This document shows, piece by piece, positions 6,352 through 14,964 of a stretch of DNA of 14,964 nucleotides (positions are counted from its first letter, which is position 1; every line of letters starts with the position of its first letter). The stretch covers positions 1 to 14,964 of the forward strand of contig DASZZZ010000016.1 of the NCBI GenBank assembly GCA_036260375.1, given 5' to 3'. A program made the translations under genes and the position numbers. This DNA comes from DASZZZ01 sp036260375 (lineage in GTDB: Bacteria > Actinomycetota > CADDZG01 > WHSQ01). The notes under the pieces are model-generated. The model saw nothing but the letters and a program-made list of their open reading frames with translations. It did not search any database and was not told the DNA's origin.

Positions 6352-7377
6352 CTACGCCTCCGAGGACGCCTCCACGAGCCGCTCGAGCGCCGCGCCCGCG
6401 GCCCCCGAGTCGAGCGCGTGGGAGGCGGCTTCGACGCCGGCCGTTACGTCCGCGGCGATGCCGGCCGCGACGAGAGCGGCCGCCGCGTTGAGCACGACGA
6501 CGTCGCGCCGCGGGCCGCGCTCGCCGTCGAGCACCGCGCGCACCTGCGCCGCGTTCTCCGCCGCGTCGCCGCCCGCGATCGCGTCGACGGGGGCCGGCGC
6601 GAACCCGAGCGCGACGGGGTCGACGCGCCACCGCCGCACGTCGCCGTCGCGCAGCTCGACGACGTCGGACGGGCCCGAGGTCGACAGCTCGTCGATGCCG
6701 CCGTGGCCGTGAAACGCAAGGACGTGCACGCTGCCGAGGCGCGCGAGCACTTGAACCATCGGCTCGACCATGCGCGGCTGCGCGACGCCGATGGCCTGCC
6801 GACGCGCGCCCGCGGGATTGGTCAGCGGGCCGAGGAAGTTGAAGATCGTCGCGACGCCGAGCTCGCGCCGCGGCGCGGCCGCGTGGCGCAGCGCGGGATG
6901 AAAGCGCGGCGCGAAGCAGAACCCGATGCCGGCGTGCTCGATACACGTGGCGACGCGCGCGGGCGGGAGGTCGAGGCGCACGCCGAGCGCCTCGAGCACG
7001 TCGGCCGAGCCGCAGCGTGACGACGCCGCGCGGTTGCCGTGCTTGGCGACGCGCGCGCCGGCGCCCGCGCACACGAGCGCGGCGGTCGTGGACACGTTGA
7101 ACGTGCCGGCGCGGTCGCCGCCCGTCCCGCACGTGTCGACGACGTCGCCGGCCGCGTCGACCCGCACCGCGTACGCGCGCATCGTGCGCACGAGCCCCGC
7201 GATCTCGTCGATCGTCTCGCCCTTCGCACGCAGCGCGACGACGAAGCCCGCGATCTGCGCGGGCGTCGCGGCGCCGTCCATGATCTCGGTCATCGCGGCG
7301 GCCGTCTCGTCCTCGGCGAGCGACTCCCCCGCGAGCAGCTTCGACAGCGTGTTGCCCCACGAGAACGGCGCGCTCAC
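6352..7377 (-). CDS. trpD: Anthranilate phosphoribosyltransferase
   Basis: A 341-residue cytosolic enzyme of normal length. It joins anthranilate to PRPP in the second committed step of tryptophan synthesis. Motifs in order: VVDTCGTGGDRAGTFNVST (residues 79-97, PRPP/Mg binding with the glycine-rich loop), KHGNRAASSRCGSADVLEALG (112-132), IFNFLGPLTNPAG (178-190) and the metal-binding HGHGGIDELS (223-232). The start is a GTG at 7377 whose last bases form the TGA of the M20 hydrolase gene (GTGA), so the two are translationally coupled. No other trp gene is in view, so trpD stands apart from trpE/G/C/B/A, at least on this side. Confidence 0.95.
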   Translation of the reverse strand: MSAPFSWGNTLSKLLAGESLAEDETAAAMTEIMDGAATPAQIAGFVVALRAKGETIDEIAGLVRTMRAYAVRVDAAGDVVDTCGTGGDRAGTFNVSTTAALVCAGAGARVAKHGNRAASSRCGSADVLEALGVRLDLPPARVATCIEHAGIGFCFAPRFHPALRHAAAPRRELGVATIFNFLGPLTNPAGARRQAIGVAQPRMVEPMVQVLARLGSVHVLAFHGHGGIDELSTSGPSDVVELRDGDVRRWRVDPVALGFAPAPVDAIAGGDAAENAAQVRAVLDGERGPRRDVVVLNAAAALVAAGIAADVTAGVEAASHALDSGAAGAALERLVEASSEA

Positions 7378-8570
7378 GCGCCGCTCCCCGACAGCAGCCG
7401 CGCGAACGCGAGCGCGTACGCGAGCGCGCAGCGCTCCAGCTCGTCGAGGTCGATGAACTCGTGCGCGGTGTGGGCGACGCGGATGTCGCCCGGCCCCATC
7501 ACGACGACGTCCGCGCCCGCCTCGTACAGGAAGCGGGCGTCGGACGCGCCGCGAAAGCCGACGAGTTGCGCGTCCCTGCCCGTCGCGTCGGCGACCGCGC
7601 CCGCCACCGCGCGCACGACCGCGCTCTGCTCCCCGACCTCGAACGGCTCGCACGCGAACGGAATCTCGACGCGCGCGTCGAGCTCGGGGAAGCGCTCGCG
7701 CGCGAGCTCGATAGCACGCGCGACCTCGGCCTCGACGGTGGCGCGCGACTCTCCGGGCACGGTGCGGCGGTCGACCTCGACGACGCACGACGCAGGCACG
7801 ATGTTGACCTTCTCGCCGCCGCGGATCGTCCCGACGTTGATCGACGGCGCGCCGAGCACCGGATGCTTCACGTCGCCGACCGTCTCCTCGAGGCGGCGCA
7901 CGAGCTCGGCCATGTGACGTATGGCGCTGACGCCGCGCTCGGGCGCGGAGCCGTGCGTCGCGCGGCCGAGGGTCGTTATGCGAAGCCAGCATGCGCCGCG
8001 CTGCGCGCGGACGACGCGCAACGACGTCGGCTCGCCCACGATCGCGACGTCCGGGGCGACGATGCCGCGCTCGACGAGGTATCCCGCGCCCTTGAACCCC
8101 ATCGCCTCCTCGTCGGCGACGAGGTCGAGCTCGAGCGTGCCGCGCGGCTCGAACCCCGCCGCGCGCAGCATCGCGACGGCCTCCAAGGCGGCGGCTATGG
8201 GGCCCTTCGCGTCGCTCGAGCCGCGTCCGTGCATGCGTCCGTCGCGCACGGTCGCGCCGAACGGCTCGTGCTCCCACAGCGACGGGTCGCCCGCCGGCAC
8301 GACGTCGATGTGCGAGCAGTACGCGAGCGTCGCGCCGTCACCGCCGCGCCAGCGCGCGACGACGCTCGGGCGACCCGGCTCGGCCGCGTGCTCGGCGACG
8401 TCGAGACCGAGCTCCTCGCACTGGGAGCGCGCGACGCGCGCCGCGGCCTCCTCGTTGCCCGGTGGGTTCTCGGACGGCGTTCGTACGAGCTGCTCCAGGC
8501 GACCTACGAGTCGGTCGCGGTCGAGACAACCGGCGAGGATGTTCGCCTCCGGCACACCGTTCTGAGACAC
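7374..8570 (-). CDS. M20 family metallohydrolase, ArgE/DapE type
   Basis: A 398-residue cytosolic di-zinc hydrolase of the acetylornithine deacetylase/succinyl-diaminopimelate desuccinylase group. Metal ligands and catalytic residues are all present: His87 (SHIDVVPAGD), Asp120 (GRGSSDAKG), Glu154/Glu155 (VADEEA; Glu154 as general base), Glu180 (VGEPT) and His370 (AHTAHEF). A dimerisation lid domain occupies about 190-300, starting RGACWLRITTLGRATHGSAP. The reaction is removal of an acyl group from an amino acid or dipeptide-like substrate; ArgE, DapE and carboxypeptidase-like members cannot be separated by eye. The start is GTG at 8570, 7 bp from the divergent start of the small membrane protein. 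A GTG five codons further in is an alternative. trpD overlaps its stop. Confidence 0.9.
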   Translation of the reverse strand: MSQNGVPEANILAGCLDRDRLVGRLEQLVRTPSENPPGNEEAAARVARSQCEELGLDVAEHAAEPGRPSVVARWRGGDGATLAYCSHIDVVPAGDPSLWEHEPFGATVRDGRMHGRGSSDAKGPIAAALEAVAMLRAAGFEPRGTLELDLVADEEAMGFKGAGYLVERGIVAPDVAIVGEPTSLRVVRAQRGACWLRITTLGRATHGSAPERGVSAIRHMAELVRRLEETVGDVKHPVLGAPSINVGTIRGGEKVNIVPASCVVEVDRRTVPGESRATVEAEVARAIELARERFPELDARVEIPFACEPFEVGEQSAVVRAVAGAVADATGRDAQLVGFRGASDARFLYEAGADVVVMGPGDIRVAHTAHEFIDLDELERCALAYALAFARLLSGSGA

Positions 8571-8577
8571 TTGCCCC

Positions 8578-8790
8578 GTGACCCCCTACCAGCTCTTCCT
8601 GCTCGCGGTCCTCGTGCTGTGGCCGGTCGCCATCGCCGGCCTGTTGTGGCTGATGTCGAAGCTGGAGAGCTACGTCCGCCGCATCGACGCCGACACTCCC
8701 GAGGAGGCCGGGCTCGAACCGGTCGCCGGCACCGCGCCCGAACGCGAGGTGCAGATCGTGTTCGGCGACCAGGTCGTAGAGCCGAAGTAA
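8578..8790 (+). CDS. Small single-pass membrane protein (70 aa), hypothetical
   Basis: A 70-residue protein with one hydrophobic segment (about residues 4-26, LFLLAVLVLWPVAIAGLLWL). A short basic stretch (YVRRI) and an acidic soluble tail follow, ending QIVFGDQVVEPK. The basic residues after the segment predict a cytoplasmic C-terminus. I do not recognise the family. It is believed real because it is transcribed away from the M20 gene, its composition is that of a membrane protein and not the Arg-rich antisense pattern seen elsewhere, and a hairpin follows the TAA. The start is a GTG with no Shine-Dalgarno sequence, 7 bp from the divergent gene. A GACACT -10-like hexamer (8565-8570) would make the mRNA leaderless. 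Confidence 0.65.
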   Translation: MTPYQLFLLAVLVLWPVAIAGLLWLMSKLESYVRRIDADTPEEAGLEPVAGTAPEREVQIVFGDQVVEPK

Positions 8791-8807
8791 CCCACGGGGG
8801 CATGGTA

Positions 8808-8829
8808 GCCGGGCGGTGCGCAGCCCGGC
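8808..8829. terminator. Short hairpin between convergent genes
   Basis: GCCGGGC and GCCCGGC arms (8808-8814, 8823-8829) flank an 8-base loop. They lie between the stop of the small membrane protein (8790) and the stop of the convergent RidA gene (8834). A seven-base all-G/C stem in this position is a plausible terminator for both directions; no T-tract. Confidence 0.45.
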
Positions 8830-8833
8830 GCGG

Positions 8834-9217
8834 TCACAGTCCCGCGATGCACTCGACCTCGACGCGCGCGCCCTTGGGGAGGGCCGCGACGCCGACCGTC
8901 GCGCGCGCCGGGGGGTCCGCAGTGAAGAACTCGCCGTAGACGTCGTTGAACTCGGGGAAGTCGGCCATGTCCGTGAGGTACGCGGTGACCTTGACGACGC
9001 GGTCGAAGCTCGACCCCGCGGCCGCGAGCACCGCGCCGAGGTTCTCCAGCGCGCGGCGCGTCTGCTCGCCGACCGTGTCGCCGACCAGCTCGCCCGTGGC
9101 CGCGTCGAGCGCGACCTGACCCGAGCAGTACACGACCGTGCCGCCCACGACGACGGCCTGCGAGTACGGCCCGATCGCCGCGGGCGCGTCGCCCGTCGTC
9201 ACCACTGCCTTGTCCAC
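8834..9217 (-). CDS. ridA: RidA (YjgF/YER057c/UK114) family enamine/imine deaminase
   Basis: A 127-residue protein matching the usual RidA length. RidA trimers hydrolyse reactive 2-aminoacrylate and other enamines released by PLP enzymes to keto acids, protecting other enzymes. Hallmarks in order: IGPYSQAV (15-22), VYCSGQV (29-35), ENLGAVLAAAGSSFDRVVKVTAYLTD (58-83), the Arg105 that binds the substrate carboxylate (PPARATV) and Glu120 near the C-terminus (ARVEVECIA). Both key residues fall at their canonical numbers, so the deaminase-competent subgroup is likely. The GTG at 9217 is chosen because AAGGAG lies 6 bases upstream; the open frame continues further but is antisense-like. It appears monocistronic. 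Confidence 0.93.
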   Translation of the reverse strand: MDKAVVTTGDAPAAIGPYSQAVVVGGTVVYCSGQVALDAATGELVGDTVGEQTRRALENLGAVLAAAGSSFDRVVKVTAYLTDMADFPEFNDVYGEFFTADPPARATVGVAALPKGARVEVECIAGL

Positions 9218-9253
9218 GTCCGTCTCCTTCCGACGCCGAGAAACGACGCCGAC

Positions 9254-9259
9254 AACATA
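9254..9259 (-). promoter_or_regulatory. Candidate -10 element of ridA
   Basis: TATGTT on the minus strand lies 36 bases before the ridA GTG, in an otherwise very G/C-rich stretch. A poor -35 candidate (TCGGAC) lies 18 bases upstream. This is a motif match only. Confidence 0.3.
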
Positions 9260-9432
9260 CGGGCGCCGGCGCGGCGCGTCCGACCATCGCCGCGCGCCAC
9301 GGCGCGCCCTCGGTCCTGCCGGCGTCCGCCGGGCTCGAAACCTCCTCGCGCACGCGCTGGCCGCCGTGACGACAAGGGGTCGTGGCGCCGACGGGCATCG
9401 GGAAGCGACCGGGAGGCGGACGTCGGAGCGTG

Positions 9433-9463
9433 CTACGAGCCCGGCTCGTTGCCGCGCTCGTAG
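9433..9463. terminator. Nested inverted repeat, possible terminator
   Basis: Perfect 8-base arms (9433-9440 and 9456-9463) enclose a second possible pairing (9435-9440 with 9444-9449), so two mutually exclusive hairpins can form. It is about 70 bp downstream of the minus-strand DUF1579-like stop codon. No T-tract is present. Confidence 0.3.
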
Positions 9464-9534
9464 TTGCCGGTCATCCGTGCCATCGCCTGCTGCGCCGTGT
9501 TCGTCCCGGGACCCGCCGCTCGTCGCGTGGCGGA

Positions 9535-10050
9535 TCAGCCCCCTGCACCGATGCGCTCGTGCAGCATGATCCAGTTGGGCACGAAGCTCTTGCCCCCGTC
9601 GAACGAGAAGGACTGCTCCCATCGACACGATGAGTCGGTGATCTCGGTCCACAGGAACCGGACGCCGATCTCGCGTCCGTCGACGACGTCGCGGCCCCGG
9701 AAATCACCGACGCCGTCGCCGAAGCGCCCGATGACCGGAGCGTCGAGCTGACCTCGACCCGCAGTCGACGCCCACCAGATGCGCCACTGCCGGGTGTCCG
9801 GATCGAACAAGCGCAACGCGAATCCCTCGAACCCGGGGCGCCCGGGGAAATCGGGCGCGTCGTAGACCTGGACGTTGCCGAGCTTTCGGAGGATCGGGTA
9901 CGCCTCCGCGGTCGCCTCGAACTCCGACCACGTCGCGGCGTCGTCGAAAGCGTCGTCTCGGCGACGGTTGTGGATCCGCCAACTGCCGTAGAGGAAGTCG
10001 AAGTCGCCGAGCTCCGCGAAGGTCGAGAGATCGTTCGTGTCGTCGCTCAT
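9535..10050 (-). CDS. DUF1579-like small protein (171 aa), function unknown
   Basis: A 171-residue soluble protein with no signal peptide or membrane segment. The opening FDFLYGSWRIHNRR, the later DTRQWRIWWAS, and WTEITDSSCRWEQSFSFDGGKSFVPNWIMLHER near the end follow the pattern of DUF1579-like proteins. Those are predicted calycin/lipocalin-like barrels that often begin DxxxGxW and end with a W-x-Q-x-F-S-x-DGGKTW-like strand. The specific ligand or activity is unknown. The ATG at 10050 is selected by GAGGAG 7 bases upstream. A TAAAGT -10-like hexamer and a 16-bp palindrome lie just upstream, so it probably has its own, possibly repressed, promoter and is not simply read through from rnpB. 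Confidence 0.8.
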   Translation of the reverse strand: MSDDTNDLSTFAELGDFDFLYGSWRIHNRRRDDAFDDAATWSEFEATAEAYPILRKLGNVQVYDAPDFPGRPGFEGFALRLFDPDTRQWRIWWASTAGRGQLDAPVIGRFGDGVGDFRGRDVVDGREIGVRFLWTEITDSSCRWEQSFSFDGGKSFVPNWIMLHERIGAGG

Positions 10051-10099
10051 GGATAGACTCCTCGCGCTCGGGGCTCCGGCTCTCTCGTCTCGCTCTCGC

Positions 10100-10105
10100 A
10101 CTTTA
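10100..10105 (-). promoter_or_regulatory. Candidate -10 element of the DUF1579-like gene
   Basis: TAAAGT on the minus strand is directly followed by a purine-rich leader of about 50 bases with the GAGGAG ribosome binding site. It touches the palindrome at 10106-10121. No good -35 is seen. Confidence 0.4.
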
Positions 10106-10121
10106 CCTACCACCCGGTAGG
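10106..10121. promoter_or_regulatory. 16-bp palindrome, candidate repressor operator (or rnpB terminator)
   Basis: CCTACC-ACCC-GGTAGG is a perfect inverted repeat adjoining the -10 element of the DUF1579-like gene. The TACC...GGTA half-sites resemble operators used by many actinobacterial TetR-family repressors, and the position in the -35/-10 spacer suits repression. It is also 39 bp past the 3' end of rnpB and could be a weak hairpin there. No regulator gene is encoded nearby. Confidence 0.35.
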
Positions 10122-10159
10122 AGCGCGGCGACGAGCGCGCGTCGAGCGGAGCCGGACGC

Positions 10160-10533
10160 GAGGAGCAGGCCTGTAAGCCGGATTCTGTGCCGCCCCGGAG
10201 GGCGGTGGTGGCCATCCATCTGGGGTGGGCGTCGCCGCCCACCTCGTGCGGCCTACCCGGGGGTGCCCGGCGAACCGGGCGAGCGGGTCGCTCGACCCCC
10301 TGCTTGGCCTTGCTCCGGACGGGGCTTGCCGAGCCGCGCCGGTCGCCCGGCGCGCTGGTGAGCTCTTACCTCACCGTTTCACCCTTACCGGCCCTGGGGC
10401 CGGCGGTCTGCTCTCTGTTGCGCTGTCCGCGGGTCGCCCCGCCTGGGATTTTCCCCAGCGTCCTACCCTGTGGAGTCCGGACTTTCCTCACCGCCACGCG
10501 CACGCGGCGGCGCGGCCACCCGGCCTGCTCCTC
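10160..10533 (-). ncRNA. rnpB: RNase P RNA, bacterial class A
   Basis: This is the catalytic RNA that removes 5' leaders from pre-tRNAs. On the minus strand the universally conserved 5' block GAGGAAAGTCCGGACTCC and the following ACAGGGTAGGACGCTGGGG are intact. The 3' block with GATGGATGGCC, then ACAGAATCCGGCTTAC, is also present; together these form P4 and the catalytic core. The ends pair perfectly over 12 bases (10522-10533 with 10160-10171) as helix P1, giving about 374 nt, normal for a class A RNA. GGTGAAACGGTGAGGTAAGAG marks the specificity domain. The gene starts 7 bases after the LeuDH-type gene stop codon, and its CATAAT -10 element overlaps that stop. End positions are inferred from P1 and may be off by a few bases. 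Confidence 0.96.
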
Positions 10534-10540
10534 CGCCCCA

Positions 10541-11617
<1,077 letters not shown>

Positions 11618-11626
11618 CGACGTCTC

Positions 11627-12474
11627 CTAACCCCGCCGGCCGGCAGTGTACGGGGACCGGCGCTCGACGCGAACGTTCATGCGGCGCGCGGCGCGATCGA
11701 GCGCGGCGAGCAGCGGACGGCCGAGGACCGCTACGAGCACCGCGTTGCCGACCGCGCCGAACGCGTCCCACGGCGCCGACGTCACCGCGTAGAAACGCGC
11801 GTAGCGCGCCGCGTTGGCGGCGACGCCGGCGCCGGGAACCCATCCCAGCTCGGAGCCGCGCGTCGCGAACGGCCAGAACCACAGGTTCATGACGGCGCCG
11901 AACGCGAACGCGGCGACGAAGCCGTACGCCGCGAGCAGCGCGACGCGGGCACGCCGGTCGCGCGGGCGGGGCACGAGGCCCGCGCCGGCGCCGATCCAAC
12001 CGGCGGCGACCATCTGGAACGGAAGCCACGGGCCGAGGCCGCCGACGAACAAGCCGGACGCGAACATCCCCGTGGCGCCGAGCACGAAGCCGAACGCGGG
12101 CCCGAACGCGCTCCCGCCGGCGAGCAGCACGACCCACGTCGCCGAGAACCCGTTGACGAAGCCGGGAAGGCGCAGCGCGACCATCACCGCGCCGAGCACG
12201 CCGACGAGCGCGACCGTCTTCGGCCCCATGCCCCCGCGGCCGAGCTCGAGCCCGAGCAGGACGGCCAGGAGCGCGACGAGCACGACGAGGACCCACGGAC
12301 CGTCGGTCGCGTGCGCCTCGGTCCCGACCGCGGCCGGGAGCGCGAACGGCCACGCGAACGCGAGCGCGCCGGCGACGTTGGCAGCGACCAGCGCCCCGGC
12401 GCGCACGCGCCCACCGGGCGCGGGACCGAGCGCGTCGTGCGCGCCGACCGACACTTCGAGCGCGGGGGCCGCGC

Positions 12475-12478
<4 letters not shown>
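11627..12478 (-). CDS. ECF transporter substrate-binding (S) membrane subunit, CbrT-like
   Basis: A 283-residue membrane protein with six or seven hydrophobic segments (about 28-50, 61-79, 86-103, 113-140, 146-170, 178-205, 235-256). FGPAFGFVLGATGMFASGLFVGGLGPWLPFQM (125-156) and GAVMNLWFWPF (194-204) are reminiscent of actinobacterial CbrT-type S subunits, which are assigned to cobalamin uptake. The first 25 residues are a soluble extension, so a later start cannot be excluded. The GTG at 12478 overlaps the ATPase stop as GTGA. S subunits bind the vitamin and topple in the membrane when the ATPase/T-subunit module works. The cobalamin assignment is by resemblance and context; other vitamins or precursors are possible. 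Confidence 0.8.
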
Positions 12479-14060
<1,582 letters not shown>

Positions 14061-14064
<4 letters not shown>

Positions 14065-14846
14065 GCGTCCTGCGCGCGCGGCGCGACGAACGCGGGCACC
14101 ACGAACGCGAGCGCCGCGACGACCAGCGCCGGAGACGCGTCGGGCCACGCGACCGGCCACGTCGACACGACGAGCGCGCCGCGACCGCCGAGCGCGGCCG
14201 CTCCGAACGTGCCGAACGCCAGAGCGGAGACGGCCGCGACCGCGACCGCGCGCGCGTCCCAGCGGTCGGGGCGGTAGCGGGACCGGCGCGCCCGGCCGTG
14301 CCCGCGCGCGTCCATGCTCTCGGCGAGCGTGACGGCCTCCTCCATGCCGGTCTCGAGCACCGGCACGGCGAGCGCCGGCAGCGCGCGCAGGCGCACGCGC
14401 GCGAGCCCACGCATGCGCTGCGCCTCGCGCACGCGGCGCGCCGCGTCGATCGTCCGCGGCGCGAGCGACAGCGCCAGGGCGGCCGCGAGCGCGGCCTCGT
14501 GGAAGCGGCGGGGCGCGAAGCGCAGGATGCGGAACGGATCGGCGACCGAGTTGAACGCGCCGAACACCACGAGCATCACCGCGAGCCGCAGGCCCTCGAG
14601 GAACGCGGCCGCGACGCTGGACGCGTCGACGGGGCCGAGCACGACGAGGGCCGTGCGCGCCACGAGCGCGACCGCGGCGAACAGCGCGAACGCTCCGAAC
14701 GCGCGCGCCGACGGCCCGTCGTGGCGGCACGCGGCGTGCACGAGCACCGCGCTCGCGGCGACCGGCGCGAGGTAGAAGGGATTGGTCGTGGTCATCGACG
14801 CGAGCCCGGCGCACGCCGCCCACGCGAGCCACGCCGCGGGATGCAC
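14061..14846 (-). CDS. ECF transporter transmembrane T subunit (CbiQ/EcfT family)
   Basis: A 261-residue membrane protein that links the ATPase to the S subunit. Hydrophobic segments lie at about 5-38, 48-72, 80-98, 117-130, 199-220 and 240-256. Two coupling-helix signatures of EcfT are visible: the Ala-Arg-Gly motifs AQRMRG (142-147) and MDARG (178-182), whose arginines insert into grooves of the ATPases. FNSVADPFRILRF (98-110) is also family-typical. The GTG start lies 3 bases after the TGA of the partial upstream gene, and the stop overlaps the ATPase ATG, so the cassette is strictly coupled. Confidence 0.9.
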
Positions 14847-14849
14847 GGC

Positions 14850-14964
14850 TCAGACGCGCGCCCGGCGGCGCGCCACGACGCCCGCCGCGAGCGCGATCAC
14901 GGTCGCCGCGCCCAGCGCGACGAGACCCGCGGGCGGCGGCGCGCGCCCCGACGCGGGCTCTGCC
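14850..14964 (-). CDS. C-terminal membrane anchor of a protein that begins outside the window
   Basis: Only the last 38 residues are visible: a Pro/Ala-rich linker (AEPASGRAPPPAG), one hydrophobic helix (LVALGAATVIALAAGVVA) and a final basic cluster RRRARV before TGA. This is the classic tail of an exported protein anchored in the cytoplasmic membrane with a cytoplasmic stop-transfer sequence. It is the first gene seen in the ECF transporter operon and is 3 bp from the T subunit. In related actinobacterial cassettes a DUF4430/transcobalamin-like surface protein can occupy this place; that would fit vitamin capture, but the diagnostic part is outside the window. Confidence 0.6.
   Translation of the reverse strand, partial: AEPASGRAPPPAGLVALGAATVIALAAGVVARRRARV

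Larger units (their letters stand above)
9218..9534. other. 317-bp stretch without a recognised gene
   Basis: This lies between the start of ridA and the stop of the DUF1579-like gene, both on the minus strand. Open frames here have the Arg/Pro-rich composition of random high-GC sequence and no start signal. It contains the ridA leader and promoter and, at 9433-9463, nested inverted repeats (CTACGAGC/GCTCGTAG, and ACGAGC/GCTCGT at 9435-9449) that could end the upstream transcript. No tRNA-like cloverleaf was seen. Confidence 0.5.

Noticed and set aside
9382..9633. Small plus-strand open frame of 83 codons in the gene-poor stretch
   Set aside because: No ribosome binding site, Arg-rich antisense-like composition, and it overlaps the end of the well-supported DUF1579-like gene.
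14847..14964. Cobalamin riboswitch upstream of the ECF transporter
   Set aside because: The operon begins beyond the window edge; the visible upstream sequence is coding, so a riboswitch can neither be seen nor excluded.

Overview
The window is roughly three-quarters G+C and packed with short, often overlapping genes on both strands. GTG starts and four-base GTGA/ATGA stop/start overlaps are frequent. Several features point to a high-GC actinobacterium: a DnaQ-type exonuclease fused to a UvrC-like GIY-YIG module, a SOS box of the Actinobacteria/Firmicutes type, a CbrT-like ECF transporter cassette and a class A RNase P RNA. A deep-branching class such as Thermoleophilia fits best, but that placement is inference. 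No mobile element, CRISPR array, rRNA or tRNA was seen.

Region 1 (1-3610, minus strand) reads as one tight operon. In transcription order it holds a double-GAF/PP2C (SpoIIE-type) phosphatase, a 77-residue zinc-ribbon protein, an alpha-methylacyl-CoA racemase-like CoA-transferase family III enzyme, and the N-terminal part of a protein that may be a NYN/PIN-domain family member and runs off the left edge. Region 2 (3655-5605, plus strand) begins with a perfect LexA-type SOS box next to a TATAGT -10 element. The exonuclease/GIY-YIG fusion follows, apparently leaderless, and then a dodecin. A perfect 15-bp hairpin closes this unit against the convergent genes.

Region 3 (5680-8570, minus) is M20 peptidase/deacylase, then trpD (GTGA overlap), then a CDP-alcohol phosphatidyltransferase. 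Head to head with the peptidase, with only 7 bp between start codons, lies a small single-pass membrane protein (8578-8790, plus). Region 4 (8834-10050, minus) has a RidA-family deaminase and a 171-residue DUF1579-like protein, separated by 317 bp in which no gene is seen.

Region 5 (10160-14964, minus) is a longer transcription unit. It starts outside the window with a membrane-anchored protein of which only the C-terminus is visible. The ECF transmembrane T subunit, a fused double-ATPase, a CbrT-like S subunit (probable cobalamin uptake) and a Leu/Val-type dehydrogenase follow. The RNase P RNA gene (rnpB) comes directly after, and its -10 element overlaps the dehydrogenase stop codon.

Most proteins are recognisable core metabolism or housekeeping. 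The regulatory architecture is the most informative part: the SOS box with a leaderless start, the rnpB promoter embedded in a stop codon, and the 7-bp divergent junction.
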